A stretch of 64,000 nucleotides of DNA. Source: an uncultured bacterium (GTDB lineage Bacteria > Krumholzibacteriota > Krumholzibacteriia > LZORAL124-64-63). Below the pieces are notes generated by a model. The model ran no database searches. It had not been told where the DNA came from and saw only the letters and a program-made list of their open reading frames with translations. Of the stretch, positions 9,556 to 20,154 are shown piece after piece. The stretch lies in contig CAIWHK010000040.1 of the NCBI GenBank assembly GCA_903912525.1, positions 123,654 through 187,653 of the forward strand. Direction: 5' to 3'. Both the position numbers and the translations under genes were made by a program. Numbering within the stretch: position 1 is the first letter of the stretch; the number at the start of each line of letters is the position of its first letter.

Positions 9556-12018
9556 TCAGTCCCGCCGCGTGGCGATCCCGAGCTGGGTCAGCTTGCGATA
9601 CAGCGTGCTGCGTCCCATGCCCAGCGTGCGGGCCGCATGCAACCGACTGCCGCCGCTTTCTTCGATGGCCAGCAGGATGCGCGTGCGCTCGGCGGTTTCC
9701 TCGGCGGTCAGGCCGGCAGGGGCCGGCGGGGGCGGGACCGGCGTGTCGTGCGGCCCCTCGGCCAGGAAGGACGGGCCATCGGCGCGGGGAACCGCCACCT
9801 GCACGCTGCCGCGCGTCGACAGGCCCAGGTGTGCGCGCCGCGCCACGATCGCCACTTCGCGGGCGTTGCCGGGCCAGTCGTGCCGGGACAGTTCCGCGAG
9901 GCTGCGCCGGTTGAAGTACTCGGCCAGGTCGACCTGCCGCTCGGCCGCCAGGCTCAGGAAGTGCCGCAGCAGGGGCAGCACATCCTCGGGCCGCTCGCGC
10001 AGCGGCAGGATATCCAGCTCGAGCGTCTGCAACCGGTAGTACAGGTCGGCCCGGAATCTTCCGTCGGCCACCATCTGCCGCAGGTTCGCATTCGTGGCGG
10101 CGATCAGCCGGATATCGACGGACCGCGGCTTCGGATCCCCGATCGCCTGGTACGTCCCCTCCTGCAACAACCGCAGCAGCTTGGGCTGCACCTCGAGCGG
10201 CAACTCGCCGATCTCGTCGAGGAACAGCGTCCCCCCGTCGGCCTGCGCCGCGAACCCGGTACTGTCCCGCTCGGCCCCGCTGAACGCCCCGCGCGTGTGC
10301 CCGAAAAACTCACGCTCGAACATCGTGTGTGGGATGGCCGCCACATTGACCACGACCAGCGGCCGATCGGCCCGGGAGCCATGCCTGTGCAGGCGCCGCG
10401 CCAGCACTTCCTTGCCCGTGCCGGTTTCGCCGGTGATCAGCACCGGATCGGGACAGGAGGCGAACATGTCGCAAAGCTGCAGCAGGTCGCGCATGGCGCT
10501 GCCGGCGTGGACGACGACATCGCCGGGAGCGTAGGCGGAGGGGGAGCCGGGTTTGGTGGTGGTGCGGCCGGCTGCGGCGCGCATCGCCGAGACGCGCGCC
10601 ACGGTGGCGCGGCAACGGTCGGTCCACCAGCGGACGTCGATGCGGATAGCAAGGTCAAGGGCCGTAGTGGCTTGCCGCCACGCCTGGTCCAAGACGGCGT
10701 GTGTAGGGATCGCACATCGTCCAGCGTCCAATTCCCCTAGGCAAATATCCACACTGTGCAGCAAAGCGATCACGGCCTCATGTCGTGCGCCAATCTCCTG
10801 CAAAACAGAGGACGACTTGTCAATGAGTCGGCGTGCGCCAACAAGGTCGTGAGAGCGATAGGCCACCTCGCTCATAACCCGGAGTGTAACGCCTTCCTCA
10901 AATCGATCCTTCTGTGCGCGGCTCAGGTGAAGCGCGCGCTGCAATTCCGGCATGGCATCTGCCGGCCTGTTCTCCAAACAGAAGCACTCTCCATTGCGCC
11001 GGCGCAATTCCATAACCACATCACCATCGGGCGCGATCTTGGACGCAATTGCCATGGCGCGTGCGTAGAATCGTCGAGCAGCTTCGGTTTGGCCCTCGTC
11101 GCGATAAACGTCGCCAAGGAATTCAAGAGAGAGGGCCTCTTCGCGCGAGAATTGCAGCTCTTGGGCTTGGTTGTAGCCCGTGTGAAGGTGGCGGCGTGCG
11201 GTTTCAAAGTCTCGGGTCAGGCGGAAGGCATTTCCGAGAGCAATGTTCGCAAAACATTGCGACCGGACAACACCAGCTGCCTTGCCGAGCTTAAGTGCCG
11301 CTTCTAGATGCCCATGCGCTTGAGTGTATTCAGCTAGCTTGTAGCACGTGATACCCGAGTTAAGGCTAACCATCGACATCTTGCGCGTAAGTCCGCGCTG
11401 CTGAAACACAACACGAGCACGGTCCAGCCATCGCAAGGCGTCGCGATATGACGAAGCCTGCATGTGGACGAAACCAAGATAGTTGGCGGCAAGTCCAGAC
11501 CAGTATTCATCGCCAACCAGCGATGCCAGCGAGTGCGCGCGCTCAAGAGACTCCAACGCCCGATCAACCATGCCCAGCCGGTTGGCCGCCATCCCGTTGA
11601 CAAAGAGAAAGCCGAATAGGTGTGCCGGAATGGGGTCGAGGTGGCGCCGGATATAGTCTGCCGACAGATCCAGCGCCTCCGTCAGTCTGTCGCTTTGTGT
11701 AGCAAGCGCGCACTCCACAACCTGCAACTCTGGGAACTCTGCTCGTGTTGAGTCGTCTAGGCTAAGCAGTAGGTCAGCCAATTCGTCGAGCTGCATGCCG
11801 TGGAACAGATTCCACGCATGAACCACCAATGCGCGCCCGAGAGAGACGCCAGTTTGGCCAAGAGGGCTTTGATGCGATTCGCGAAGAAATGGCTCTAGGC
11901 ACGCGCTAGATTGCGCAAATTCCTCACGCTCATGCAGCAGCAGAGCCTGTTTGTACACACCCGCAGGAACCACGCGAGATGCAAACCAAGTTGAGTTGAT
12001 TCCGGCGGGAAGTGTCAT
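9556..12018 (-). CDS. Sigma-54-dependent activator with TPR sensory region
   Basis: 820 residues. The first ~480 are TPR-like helical repeats (for example [20 protein letters not shown]). Then comes an AAA+ sigma-54 interaction domain with Walker A GETGTGKE, Walker [12 protein letters not shown] and arginine-finger region, and a C-terminal Fis-type helix-turn-helix ([23 protein letters not shown]). The sigma-54 contact loop reads GAFSGA instead of GAFTGA. There is no receiver domain, so TPR contacts probably control the activity. Its ATG overlaps the stop of the small secreted-protein gene (ATGA). A 16-bp core palindrome at 10993 is read in frame as LRRRN. Confidence 0.93.
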   Translation of the reverse strand: MTLPAGINSTWFASRVVPAGVYKQALLLHEREEFAQSSACLEPFLRESHQSPLGQTGVSLGRALVVHAWNLFHGMQLDELADLLLSLDDSTRAEFPELQVVECALATQSDRLTEALDLSADYIRRHLDPIPAHLFGFLFVNGMAANRLGMVDRALESLERAHSLASLVGDEYWSGLAANYLGFVHMQASSYRDALRWLDRARVVFQQRGLTRKMSMVSLNSGITCYKLAEYTQAHGHLEAALKLGKAAGVVRSQCFANIALGNAFRLTRDFETARRHLHTGYNQAQELQFSREEALSLEFLGDVYRDEGQTEAARRFYARAMAIASKIAPDGDVVMELRRRNGECFCLENRPADAMPELQRALHLSRAQKDRFEEGVTLRVMSEVAYRSHDLVGARRLIDKSSSVLQEIGARHEAVIALLHSVDICLGELDAGRCAIPTHAVLDQAWRQATTALDLAIRIDVRWWTDRCRATVARVSAMRAAAGRTTTKPGSPSAYAPGDVVVHAGSAMRDLLQLCDMFASCPDPVLITGETGTGKEVLARRLHRHGSRADRPLVVVNVAAIPHTMFEREFFGHTRGAFSGAERDSTGFAAQADGGTLFLDEIGELPLEVQPKLLRLLQEGTYQAIGDPKPRSVDIRLIAATNANLRQMVADGRFRADLYYRLQTLELDILPLRERPEDVLPLLRHFLSLAAERQVDLAEYFNRRSLAELSRHDWPGNAREVAIVARRAHLGLSTRGSVQVAVPRADGPSFLAEGPHDTPVPPPPAPAGLTAEETAERTRILLAIEESGGSRLHAARTLGMGRSTLYRKLTQLGIATRRD
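10993..11008. repeat. Palindrome core, copy 6 (16 bp)
   Basis: ATTGCGCCGGCGCAAT inside the TPR region of the sigma-54 activator, read as ELRRRN. The outermost bases of the 18-mer are not conserved. Confidence 0.8.
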
Positions 12019-12353
12019 TTGAGGCTGCCCGCCTTTGCCGTATCGGTTGTAACGAGCAAGAAATGCAAACCAGCGCCATCAAAGTAAGGGATCAGCACGA
12101 ATCCGAATTTACGCGCGACTGCAGGCGCGGAATTGTCGCCACTGGGCAGTGTAGAGGAATTGTCTCCCTCGGTCGGCCGGTCAGTGCTGCCCCCAGAAGC
12201 AATACCCCACCCATCCCCCGGATCCCCCGCCGTCCCAATCGAGATGTTCTCTCTAGCGCACACCGGTACAGCCGCAGTACCAAGCCACGACAGCATGGCA
12301 AGGAACAGCACCAAGCCTACTCGACGTTTATTGACGCGCGTCATCATGTTCAT
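12015..12353 (-). CDS. Small secreted protein translationally coupled to the sigma-54 activator
   Basis: 112 residues from the chosen start ([11 protein letters not shown]). A basic n-region and hydrophobic core [20 protein letters not shown] make a convincing signal peptide. The mature part is Ser/Gly/Asp-rich ([20 protein letters not shown]), then a short hydrophobic [23 protein letters not shown] recognise no family. The stop overlaps the activator ATG by ATGA, which supports it being a real gene. Starts at 12347 or 12344 are equally possible, and the frame is also open upstream to 12485. Sensing or modulation of the TPR activator is possible but unproven. Confidence 0.6.
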   Translation of the reverse strand: MNMMTRVNKRRVGLVLFLAMLSWLGTAAVPVCARENISIGTAGDPGDGWGIASGGSTDRPTEGDNSSTLPSGDNSAPAVARKFGFVLIPYFDGAGLHFLLVTTDTAKAGSLK

Positions 12354-12896
12354 CAACCCCACAAGGCTCGGGAGGAAGTTCCCGTCGGCCTGGCATGGCA
12401 AGACCGATGGGGAAGCCTTGCTAGTCGCGTCTTCTAAGTTGTCGATCCTGGCTTCGCGAACGCACATGATCGTACCCGAAATCACTCTGTGATTTCAAGG
12501 GGCTGTGCGCCAAATGACGCAAAAAGGCCCACTTGACCGGGTGGTCGGCGCTGCCGAATCGTGATGTTTGATGGGAGGAAGGCAGACATTACCCGACCCG
12601 AAAGCCATCGTCAAGCGGCAAGAGGCCAAAAAAACGCCGGCGCGGGCAACTCCACCTCGCCCAAGTGGGGTCCACCCGCGCCGGTTCCGGGCCTTGGGGG
12701 CCCGGATCCCCTGGCCGGGGTGGCTGGCATGGGGCCGCCACCCGCTAACTGTCCCAAAACTGTCCCGACCCGACCGATTCTCCTATACATGCATCATGTA
12801 CTGCCATATACCTTCAGCCAGTGCCTCCGGGGATGGAGGGCATGATGATGGACGAGCGTTCCGTATGACGGAACACTAGAGCGATATTTTGGGGAC
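12354..12896. other. Intergenic region with terminator-like inverted repeat
   Basis: No convincing gene. A 10-bp inverted repeat, CCGGCGCGGG (12637-12646) with CCCGCGCCGG (12675-12684), is flanked on its left by a run of seven A. Read on the minus strand it is a hairpin followed by seven U, a possible intrinsic terminator without an identified upstream gene. The block is AT-richer around 12780-12900. Confidence 0.5.
12858..12874. promoter_or_regulatory. GTTCCG-N5-CGGAAC dyad before the WYL regulator
   Basis: Perfect 6-bp arms with a TATGA centre, ending 22 bp before the WYL regulator start. Related dyads occur at 37814 and 62236. It may be the operator of this regulator. Confidence 0.5.
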
Positions 12897-13943
12897 ATGA
12901 TGCAAAAGAAAAAGACGCCTGACCGCTCCTATGGGGAGAAGCTGATCCGGCTTTTCGCGCGCCTGATGTTCACGGGCCAGAAGCACTCCCTGACCGATCT
13001 CGCCAAGTTCCTGGGCTGTTCCAAGCAAACCGTGCTGCGGTTGGTCGACGACATCACGCTCGCCTATGACGTGCCGTTGCGCGACGAGATGCGCGGCGGG
13101 CGCAAGTGGGTGTGGATCGAGCGCGGTGATCACCATACCGGACAGGAACCGGCGGCTCTCCTGAGCGAGGGGGAGCATCGCACGCTGCAGATGTGCCGTG
13201 CGTTCACCGAGCACCTGCTCGGCCGCGACACGTTCGACGAGATCGAGCGTGCCATCGAGAAGAGCGGCCATCACCTGCCCGCGGGCGTCGAGGACGGGAC
13301 CGTGTTCGGTGTCGTGCGCTCGGGCGTCATCGATTACACGAAGCACGAGGAAGTGCTGCGCGCGCTGTTGTCCGGCATGGAGCATCGTCGCGTGTGCGAG
13401 GTGAGTTACCGCAGCCTCGGCGCGCCCGCCGCCAAGGTCTTCCACATCAAGCCGCTGCAGATCTTCGCGCATCACGAGACCGTCTATGTGCACGCGCGTC
13501 GCGCCCGGACGCCGGGGCAGCCATACAAGTCTCCGAAGTACGACCCGCTGCTGGCGTTGCATCGTTTCGAGAACGTCGAGACGACCGACGTGCCGTTCCA
13601 TCGCCCGAGCGGTTACAGCTTCGAGAAGGTGATGAACCAGGGATTCGGCGTGTGGACGCAGAAGCGGTTCCGCGTGGTGGTCGAGCTCGAGGGCTGGGCG
13701 GCGGCGTTCGCGCGCGAGCGCACGTGGAGTCCGGACCAGGAGATCGCCGACCTGTCCGGCGGTCGCCTGCGCCTGGCGTTCTGGTCGACCAGCGAGCCCG
13801 AGGTGATGTCGTTGCTGCTCGGCTTCGGGGCCTGCGCGCGCCTGCGCGAGCCGGCGGTGCTGGTCGAGAAGCTGCGCCACGAGGTGATGCAGATGGGGCG
13901 CGGCTACGAAACGACTGCGGAACAGGCGGAAAGTCCCGACTGA
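12897..13943 (+). CDS. WYL-domain transcriptional regulator
   Basis: 348 residues. The N-terminal ~80 residues form a DeoR-like winged helix (LTDLAKFLGCSKQTVLRLVDDI). A linker follows, then a WYL domain around 160-235 (RRVCEVSYRSLG, FHIKPLQIFAHHETVYVHA) and a WCX-like C-terminal domain from about 255. WYL proteins sense nucleotide or nucleic-acid ligands and often control DNA-damage or defence genes. ATG 12897 and ATG 12900 are adjacent. A GTTCCG-N5-CGGAAC dyad lies just upstream, suggesting autoregulation. No obvious target sits beside it. Confidence 0.88.
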   Translation: MMQKKKTPDRSYGEKLIRLFARLMFTGQKHSLTDLAKFLGCSKQTVLRLVDDITLAYDVPLRDEMRGGRKWVWIERGDHHTGQEPAALLSEGEHRTLQMCRAFTEHLLGRDTFDEIERAIEKSGHHLPAGVEDGTVFGVVRSGVIDYTKHEEVLRALLSGMEHRRVCEVSYRSLGAPAAKVFHIKPLQIFAHHETVYVHARRARTPGQPYKSPKYDPLLALHRFENVETTDVPFHRPSGYSFEKVMNQGFGVWTQKRFRVVVELEGWAAAFARERTWSPDQEIADLSGGRLRLAFWSTSEPEVMSLLLGFGACARLREPAVLVEKLRHEVMQMGRGYETTAEQAESPD

Positions 13944-13975
13944 CGATTCCCGACCATCCTCGACAAAAAACGAAC

Positions 13976-13997
13976 GGGGGAGCCCGAAGGCTCCCCC
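13976..13997. terminator. Bidirectional hairpin terminator
   Basis: GGGGGAGCC-CGAA-GGCTCCCCC, a 9-bp perfect stem. A run of six A lies on its left, so minus-strand transcripts end in hairpin plus U-tract. It serves the minus-strand gene at 14068 and probably the WYL gene as well. Confidence 0.85.
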
Positions 13998-14067
13998 GCC
14001 GTCTATCGCGACCGTCCCGGCGCTTGGAGGTATTACTGTTCCCCCGGTGCGGATCGCGACGGGCGAT

Positions 14068-14535
14068 CTAGTTCTTGCCGCCGAGGCCGGTGCCGTCCAG
14101 CACGGGGACGCAGGTGCCGTCGCCCAGGCCTTCACCCGGACCGAAGCCGGTGCCGTCGCGGGGGCCCGTGCCGCCGGTGCCGGTGCCGTCGCCGGGGCCG
14201 AAGCCGGTCTGCGTGCCCTGCAGGTACTTCCACTTGTAGCTCTCGCGGTACATGAAGCCGTCCTCGCCACCAGCGCCGGTGCCGGCATCGAGGCGGCAGC
14301 CCGTGCCGTCCAGCGGGGGAGCGTAGTCCGAGTCCAGGCCGTTGGGGATGCCGTCGCCGTCGGCGTCGGGGGCCAGGTCGTTGTAGCCGTCGCCGTTTTC
14401 GTCGAGGAAGCCGCCGACGCCGTTGCCGAAGTCGCCGAGGCCGGTGCCGCTGCCGTCACACTGCGCGTACAGGGGCGAACTGAAAGCTGCGATCGCGAGG
14501 ATCGCCAGGGCGCTGAGGATATTACGGGTCTTCAT
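14068..14535 (-). CDS. Secreted Asp/Gly-rich repeat protein (thrombospondin type-3-like)
   Basis: 155 residues. A signal peptide is clear (MKTRNILSALAILAIAAFSSPLYA). The mature protein is low-complexity: NGDGYND and DADGDGIPNG loops typical of calcium-binding TSP3 repeats, then DGTG repeats to the C terminus (TGFGPGDGTG, DGTGLGGKN). It probably binds calcium outside the cell. A sigma-54 promoter at 14595-14610 reads toward it, with a TCGACG-N4-CGTCGA dyad about 130 bp upstream, implying control by the two-component system encoded next door. A second Asp-rich secreted protein lies on the other side of that system. Confidence 0.8.
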   Translation of the reverse strand: MKTRNILSALAILAIAAFSSPLYAQCDGSGTGLGDFGNGVGGFLDENGDGYNDLAPDADGDGIPNGLDSDYAPPLDGTGCRLDAGTGAGGEDGFMYRESYKWKYLQGTQTGFGPGDGTGTGGTGPRDGTGFGPGEGLGDGTCVPVLDGTGLGGKN

Positions 14536-14594
14536 GGTCTACTCCTTGCGTCGTCCGTGTCTTGAACCGGCGAGGTCCAACAGGGACAACCCCA

Positions 14595-14610
14595 AGCATC
14601 AGGCGGGCCA
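14595..14610 (-). promoter_or_regulatory. Sigma-54 promoter for the Asp/Gly-rich repeat gene
   Basis: Minus strand TGGCCCGCCTGATGCT. It has GG and GC exactly ten bases apart and matches TGGCACG-N4-TTGC at most positions. It is about 60 bp upstream of the start codon. Confidence 0.7.
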
Positions 14611-14710
14611 GTTTCCGAAGTCATGTCCGCGATTGCCGGAAACCCCTGTTTCCAAAGGCAATTCAGGCACATGGCGACATCGTCGGCGAAGCCGTTCGCC
14701 CCACGCGGTC

Positions 14711-14726
14711 TCGACGATCTCGTCGA
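14711..14726. promoter_or_regulatory. TCGACG-N4-CGTCGA dyad (candidate enhancer)
   Basis: TCGACG-ATCT-CGTCGA, followed within a few bases by a further TCGACGAACC half. The same dyad occurs at 17942 on the far side of the kinase-regulator pair. The spacing to the sigma-54 promoter fits an NtrC-type enhancer. Confidence 0.6.
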
Positions 14727-14828
14727 ACCGCTCGACGAACCTTGTCGCCACGCCATGGGTGGGATACCATCGGGGTGCCGCAACAGGTCACCGACCTCGC
14801 GAACGCGCGCATGGGAGCGTCAAACTTC

Positions 14829-16555
14829 ATGAAGCAACCCTCGCCACGACGAACCTGGCTCCTGCGGGCGCCGTTCGTGATGGCCATCCTGGTGCTGGCC
14901 GGCGCGGTGTTCGTGGTGTCGACGCTCCGTGAGATCAGTTCCACGCGCGCCACGCTGCTGGCTTTGAGCACCGATCACGCCGAACGCGTCCGGTTGGTGG
15001 TGGGCGAGAGCGAAGCCCACGCGGTCACCGCCTTCGAAGCCTGGGAGAAGCAGGCGGGTGAGCGATTGCTGGCCGTGGCGGCGCTCGCGGACCGGATGGT
15101 GGCCGACGGTCGCCGCACGCAGGCGCGCATGGACAGCCTGGCGACCGCGAACGACCTGGTCTGCCTGACCGTGCGCGCGGGCGATGGCCACGTGCTGGCG
15201 GCGGCGCAGGTCTCCGACGACGAGCACCAGGAAGCGGCCTGCTGGGACGAGTTGGCCACCGGCGGGCTGACCGACCTGAAGCCCGGCGAGTCGCGGGCGC
15301 AGCACGTGTCGATCGGGAACGGCTCGACCTACCGTCTGATCGGCGCGCGCCGTCGCCCCGACGGCGGCCTGGTCTGCGCCGGCATGGACGAGAAGGCGCT
15401 GGCGCAGGTGCGGCGGAGCATCGGCCCGGGTCGCCTGCTGCAGGCGCTCGGCCGGCAGGAGGGCACCGTGTTCCTGGCGCTGCAGAACGCCAGCGGCATC
15501 CTGGCCGCGACGCCGAACGTCACCGAACTGTCGTCTGTCGGCGAGGACACGTTGCTGGCCCGGGTGCTGGCGACCGGCCAACCGGCGCAACGCGAGATCA
15601 CCTTCGACGGGCGGCCGACGCTCGAGACCGTGTCGATGCTCGCGGTCGATGCGCGCTCGGTCAGCCTGCTGCGCGTGGGCCAGGACCTGACCGGGGTCCG
15701 GAAGCTGCAGCGCGACACCGCGCGCAGCCTGGCCGTCCACTCGCTGTTGCTGTTGGTCGCCCTGGGCGCCGGCGCTGCGCTGCTGCTGGCCAGCCGTCGC
15801 CTGGATGTGGCCAATGCCGCCTGGGAGGCGGCGCGCCGCGAAGTCACCGCCCTCGAGGCGGAACAGGCGCGTCGTGAACGCAGCTTCGCGCTGGGCGAAC
15901 TGGCTTCGGGCGTGGCGCACGAGATCCGCAACCCGCTCAACGCCATCGGCATGGTCGCGCAACGGCTGGGCCGCGAGTTCACGCCGACGGCCGACGTGCC
16001 CGAGTACCGCCAACTGACCGACACCGTGCGCGGCGAGGTGGGGCGCATCAACCGGATCATCGAGCAGTTCCTGCGCTATGCCCGGCCGGCGGCGCCCAGC
16101 CCGCGCACGGTCGACCTGGCGGTGCTGGTGCACGACATCGCCGCGCTGGTGCGGGCCCGGTTCGACGTTAAGCAGGTCACGCTGGCCGTTGTGGCCCCGG
16201 CGCATCTCGAGGCCATCATCGACCCGGACCTGATCAGCCAGGCGTTGCACAACCTGCTCGACAACGCGCTGGATGCGTGTCCGGCCGGCGCCATGGCGAC
16301 GATCGAGCTGCGCGTCGAGGGCGATCGCGTGCTTCTGGCGGTGCGCGACACCGGCCCCGGCATCGTACCGGCCGACCTGCCGCGCCTGTTCAACCTCTAC
16401 CACACGACCAAGCCCGACGGCACGGGTGTGGGATTGGCCATCGTCGACCAGGTGGCCTCGCTGCACGGCGGTCGGGCGCTCGCTGCCAGCGAGCCCGGCC
16501 AGGGCGCCACCTTCACCCTCGACCTGCCGCTGTCCGGCGCGGCCCGGGATGCATC

Positions 16556-16559
<4 letters not shown>
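14829..16559 (+). CDS. Membrane sensor histidine kinase (NtrB/AtoS class)
   Basis: 576 residues. TM1 is near 13-33 and a periplasmic sensory region of about 260 residues follows. TM2 (HSLLLLVALGAGAALLLAS) is near 300, then a short linker. The HisKA box is GVAHEIRNPLN (His near 364), and the HATPase domain has N-box NLLDNALDACP, G1 DTGPGI and G2 GTGVGLAI. ATG 14829 is preceded by GGGAG. The stop overlaps the response-regulator ATG (ATGA). The kinase should phosphorylate that sigma-54 regulator. The periplasmic ligand is unknown. Confidence 0.93.
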
Positions 16560-17908
<1,349 letters not shown>

Positions 17909-17940
17909 GGCGTGGGCCGGCCGTCGGTTCGGTCGAGTGG

Positions 17941-17958
17941 TTCGACGGAATCGTCGAA
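17941..17958. promoter_or_regulatory. TTCGACG-N4-CGTCGAA dyad (candidate enhancer)
   Basis: Perfect 7-bp arms around GAAT, with an extra GGTCGAGT half just upstream. It is about 75 bp before the sigma-54 promoter at 18033 and matches the dyad at 14711. Confidence 0.6.
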
Positions 17959-18032
17959 GCGTGACGGTGCCAGGCGCCCTCGGTGAAGACGTAAGAGTCG
18001 CTGAAGCAACACATTAAGCAGCGAACGCAGTT

Positions 18033-18048
18033 GGGCCGCGATCTTGCA
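18033..18048 (+). promoter_or_regulatory. Sigma-54 promoter for the Asp-rich/beta-barrel operon
   Basis: GGGCCGCGATCTTGCA. GG and GC are ten bases apart and the -12 box TTGCA is perfect; the -24 box is weaker than consensus. It lies about 150 bp before the 18198 gene. Confidence 0.6.
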
Positions 18049-18197
18049 TGAAGGACCCTGTGCCCGCGCAAGCGGTGTACAGGAGCGGAGTCGGGCCGCA
18101 TGCAACCCTGCGCGTCTGCTGCGTTCCGATGACGACGGGTGGGTGGGGGAGAAGGCGAGGCTTCCCCACCCTTCCCGCCGACAAGGAGAAGGCGGTC

Positions 18198-18872
18198 ATG
18201 AAGTACATCATCCTGCTGCTCTGCACCATGACTGTGTCGACGGCTCTGGCCCAGGACGTGACGAGGCCGGCGCCCGCTGTGGCGAATGCCGGTTGGGTCG
18301 ATCGTGACGGTGACGGTCGCCACGACCTGTTCAGCGACGCCGATGGCGACGGCATCAACGACGCGAACGGACAGGTCTACGCGCATCGCTTCGCCTGGGC
18401 CGATGCCGACGGCGACAAGCTGAACGACCGCTACCGCGATGCCGATGGCGACGGCGTCAACGACCTCGAAGTCGCGTTCCGCGACACCGACGGCGACGGG
18501 CGCGACGAGAACGTGCTCGATCTCGACGGTGACAGCCGCAATGACATCACCGGCGTCGGCTACACCCGTGACAACCTGCATGGCGACCGCTTCGGGTTCG
18601 TCAGCGACGGCGTTGCCTGGGTGGACGAAGACGGCGACGGCTTTGCCGACAATCCGGCCGACCAGGGGCGCCGCGGCCGCAGCGACCGGTTCATCGACAG
18701 CGACGGCGACGGGATGGCCGACGGTTGCTGGTTCCAGGACGGCGGTTTCCAGCACCACCGCGCGCGCACGGGCCAGGGGGGCGGCGCTGGTGGTGGGGGC
18801 GGCGACGGAGGCCCGGGCTTCGGTCATAACGGCGGTTGGCGCTGGGAGCCTCTCGGCGGGAGCGACCAGTGA
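18198..18872 (+). CDS. Secreted protein with DxDGDG repeats
   Basis: 224 residues. The signal peptide is MKYIILLLCTMTVSTALAQ. The mature part is a run of calcium-loop repeats: DRDGDGRHDL, DADGDGINDA, DADGDKLNDR, DADGDGVNDL, DTDGDGRDEN, DLDGDSRND, DEDGDGFAD, DSDGDGMAD. Then comes a Gly-rich tail. This resembles dockerin/TSP3 calcium-binding arrays. ATG 18198 follows an AAGGAGAAGG ribosome site. The stop overlaps the next gene's GTG start, so the two products are probably made together. A sigma-54 promoter and dyad upstream link it to the adjacent two-component system. Ligand other than calcium is unknown. Confidence 0.85.
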   Translation: MKYIILLLCTMTVSTALAQDVTRPAPAVANAGWVDRDGDGRHDLFSDADGDGINDANGQVYAHRFAWADADGDKLNDRYRDADGDGVNDLEVAFRDTDGDGRDENVLDLDGDSRNDITGVGYTRDNLHGDRFGFVSDGVAWVDEDGDGFADNPADQGRRGRSDRFIDSDGDGMADGCWFQDGGFQHHRARTGQGGGAGGGGGDGGPGFGHNGGWRWEPLGGSDQ

Positions 18873-19978
18873 GCGCGCGCGCGGCACGGACCCTGCTGGC
18901 GGCGCTGCTGCTGGTGGCGGCGTTGCCGCTGGGCGCGGCGGCCGGCGTGGGCGCCGGGGCATCGGCCACGCAGGTGTGGACCGAGAACATCTTCGGCACC
19001 GAGCCGTCGCCGAGTGACGGCATCACCGACGGCCGCGGCTGGCTGGCCTGGACGCCGAGCCCCGCGTGGCGCTTCGCCGCGAACGGGCGTCGGCTCAATT
19101 TTCGGGACAATCCCGACCTCAACCACGGCTACCTCACGCTGAGCGCCGAGGCGATTCCCAGCGCCCCCAACGCGCGAACGCGAGTGCAGTCCGGCGTTTC
19201 GGGCGCCTGGCGCCTGAACGCCGACCTCTACGCGCCGTTCGATTACCGTGATGCCCTCGCGTACGTCTCCGCCAAGCACTACCTGACCCCGAGCTTCACC
19301 GCGCAATTGCGCGCCGACCTCTCTGCGCGCACCTACCCGGACCAGTCGGCCGAGGATGCGCGCAAGGCCTGGCTGACCGCGCGCGTGCAGCGTTCGCTGC
19401 CGACGCGGACCAGCGTGACCATGGCGCTGCGCACGGGATGGAAGACCTATGTCGATGATGCGCGCAGCAACGCGGGCGCGCGCGAACTCAACGTCCAACT
19501 GGCGCAATCCATCTCCACGCGCCTGGCGTTGCGTTCCTGGTGGTCCAACTCGCACCTGTTCCAGCACGGCGATGCCGCGGCGCAGATGGCCGCCTTCGAC
19601 AACCCGCTGATGGACGAATTCTCGTTCGACGGCAACCGCGTCGGCATGTCGCTCAAGGTGATCGCGCCGCTGAACCTGGCCTTCGAGCTGTCGGGCGAAC
19701 GCGCGTGGCTGGACTACCCCGGGCGTCCGCCCGCGCTGTACGACCCGGTGACCGACAAGTTCCTCCTCAACGGCACGCTGCTGGCCCTCGGTGAAGGCGA
19801 GCGCAGCGATTCGGTCACACGCCTGCGCCTGCAGGTCGAGCGCCGGGGAGCCCGCCTGTGGGGCGACACCCGGGTGGACCTGGACGCTGCCCTGGAATGG
19901 AACGACCAGTCCTCGAACGACCTGTACTGGCAGTGGAGCGGGCTGGCGGGTCAGGTGGGGATGTCGCTCCAGTTCTGA
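18869..19978 (+). CDS. Predicted outer-membrane beta-barrel protein
   Basis: 369 residues from GTG 18869, which overlaps the upstream stop (GTGA). A signal peptide follows (ARTLLAALLLVAALPLGAAA). The rest consists of alternating amphipathic strands rich in Ala, Arg, Trp and Tyr (AWRLNADLYAPFDYRD, TSVTMALRTGWKTYVDD, LALRSWWSNSHLF), and the protein ends in phenylalanine (GQVGMSLQF), the usual last residue of outer-membrane barrels. No named family is recognised. Operon position after a calcium-repeat protein suggests a surface or export module. A terminator hairpin follows at 20038. Confidence 0.75.
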   Translation: MSARAARTLLAALLLVAALPLGAAAGVGAGASATQVWTENIFGTEPSPSDGITDGRGWLAWTPSPAWRFAANGRRLNFRDNPDLNHGYLTLSAEAIPSAPNARTRVQSGVSGAWRLNADLYAPFDYRDALAYVSAKHYLTPSFTAQLRADLSARTYPDQSAEDARKAWLTARVQRSLPTRTSVTMALRTGWKTYVDDARSNAGARELNVQLAQSISTRLALRSWWSNSHLFQHGDAAAQMAAFDNPLMDEFSFDGNRVGMSLKVIAPLNLAFELSGERAWLDYPGRPPALYDPVTDKFLLNGTLLALGEGERSDSVTRLRLQVERRGARLWGDTRVDLDAALEWNDQSSNDLYWQWSGLAGQVGMSLQF

Positions 19979-20037
19979 ACTTCAGAAGGTTCCTCCGCGG
20001 GCTCCAACGATTCGCCCCGCCCTGCTGACCGACCCCT

Positions 20038-20067
20038 GGAGGCCGCGTGCACCTTGACGCGGCCTCC
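20038..20067 (+). terminator. Hairpin terminator after the beta-barrel gene
   Basis: GGAGGCCGCGT (8-base loop) ACGCGGCCTCC, an 11-bp perfect stem without a U-tract. Its right arm overlaps the next gene's -35 region. Confidence 0.65.
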
Positions 20068-20082
20068 GTCGCACGATATAGC
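20054..20082 (+). promoter_or_regulatory. Sigma-70-type promoter
   Basis: TTGACG at 20054, a 17-base spacer, and TATAGC at 20077. It reads toward the gene at 20155. Confidence 0.65.
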
Positions 20083-20154
20083 TTTCCGAGATTCGTTCCC
20101 GGCTGGATGATCCCCACTTCATTATCCGGACGTCTGCTCAACAGGAAGTGAACC

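Noticed and set aside
15772..15790. Further palindrome copies such as GCGCCGGCGC cores in coding genes
   Set aside because: The 10-bp core is expected by chance in GC-rich genes; only sites with the TTGCGCC...GGCGCAA 14-bp core were kept.
14820..16466. Long antisense open frames (for example opposite the sensor kinase, the ABC exporter and the hybrid kinase)
   Set aside because: They are mirrors of strongly supported genes in a high-GC sequence, lack domains and have low-complexity His/Arg/Gln-rich products.
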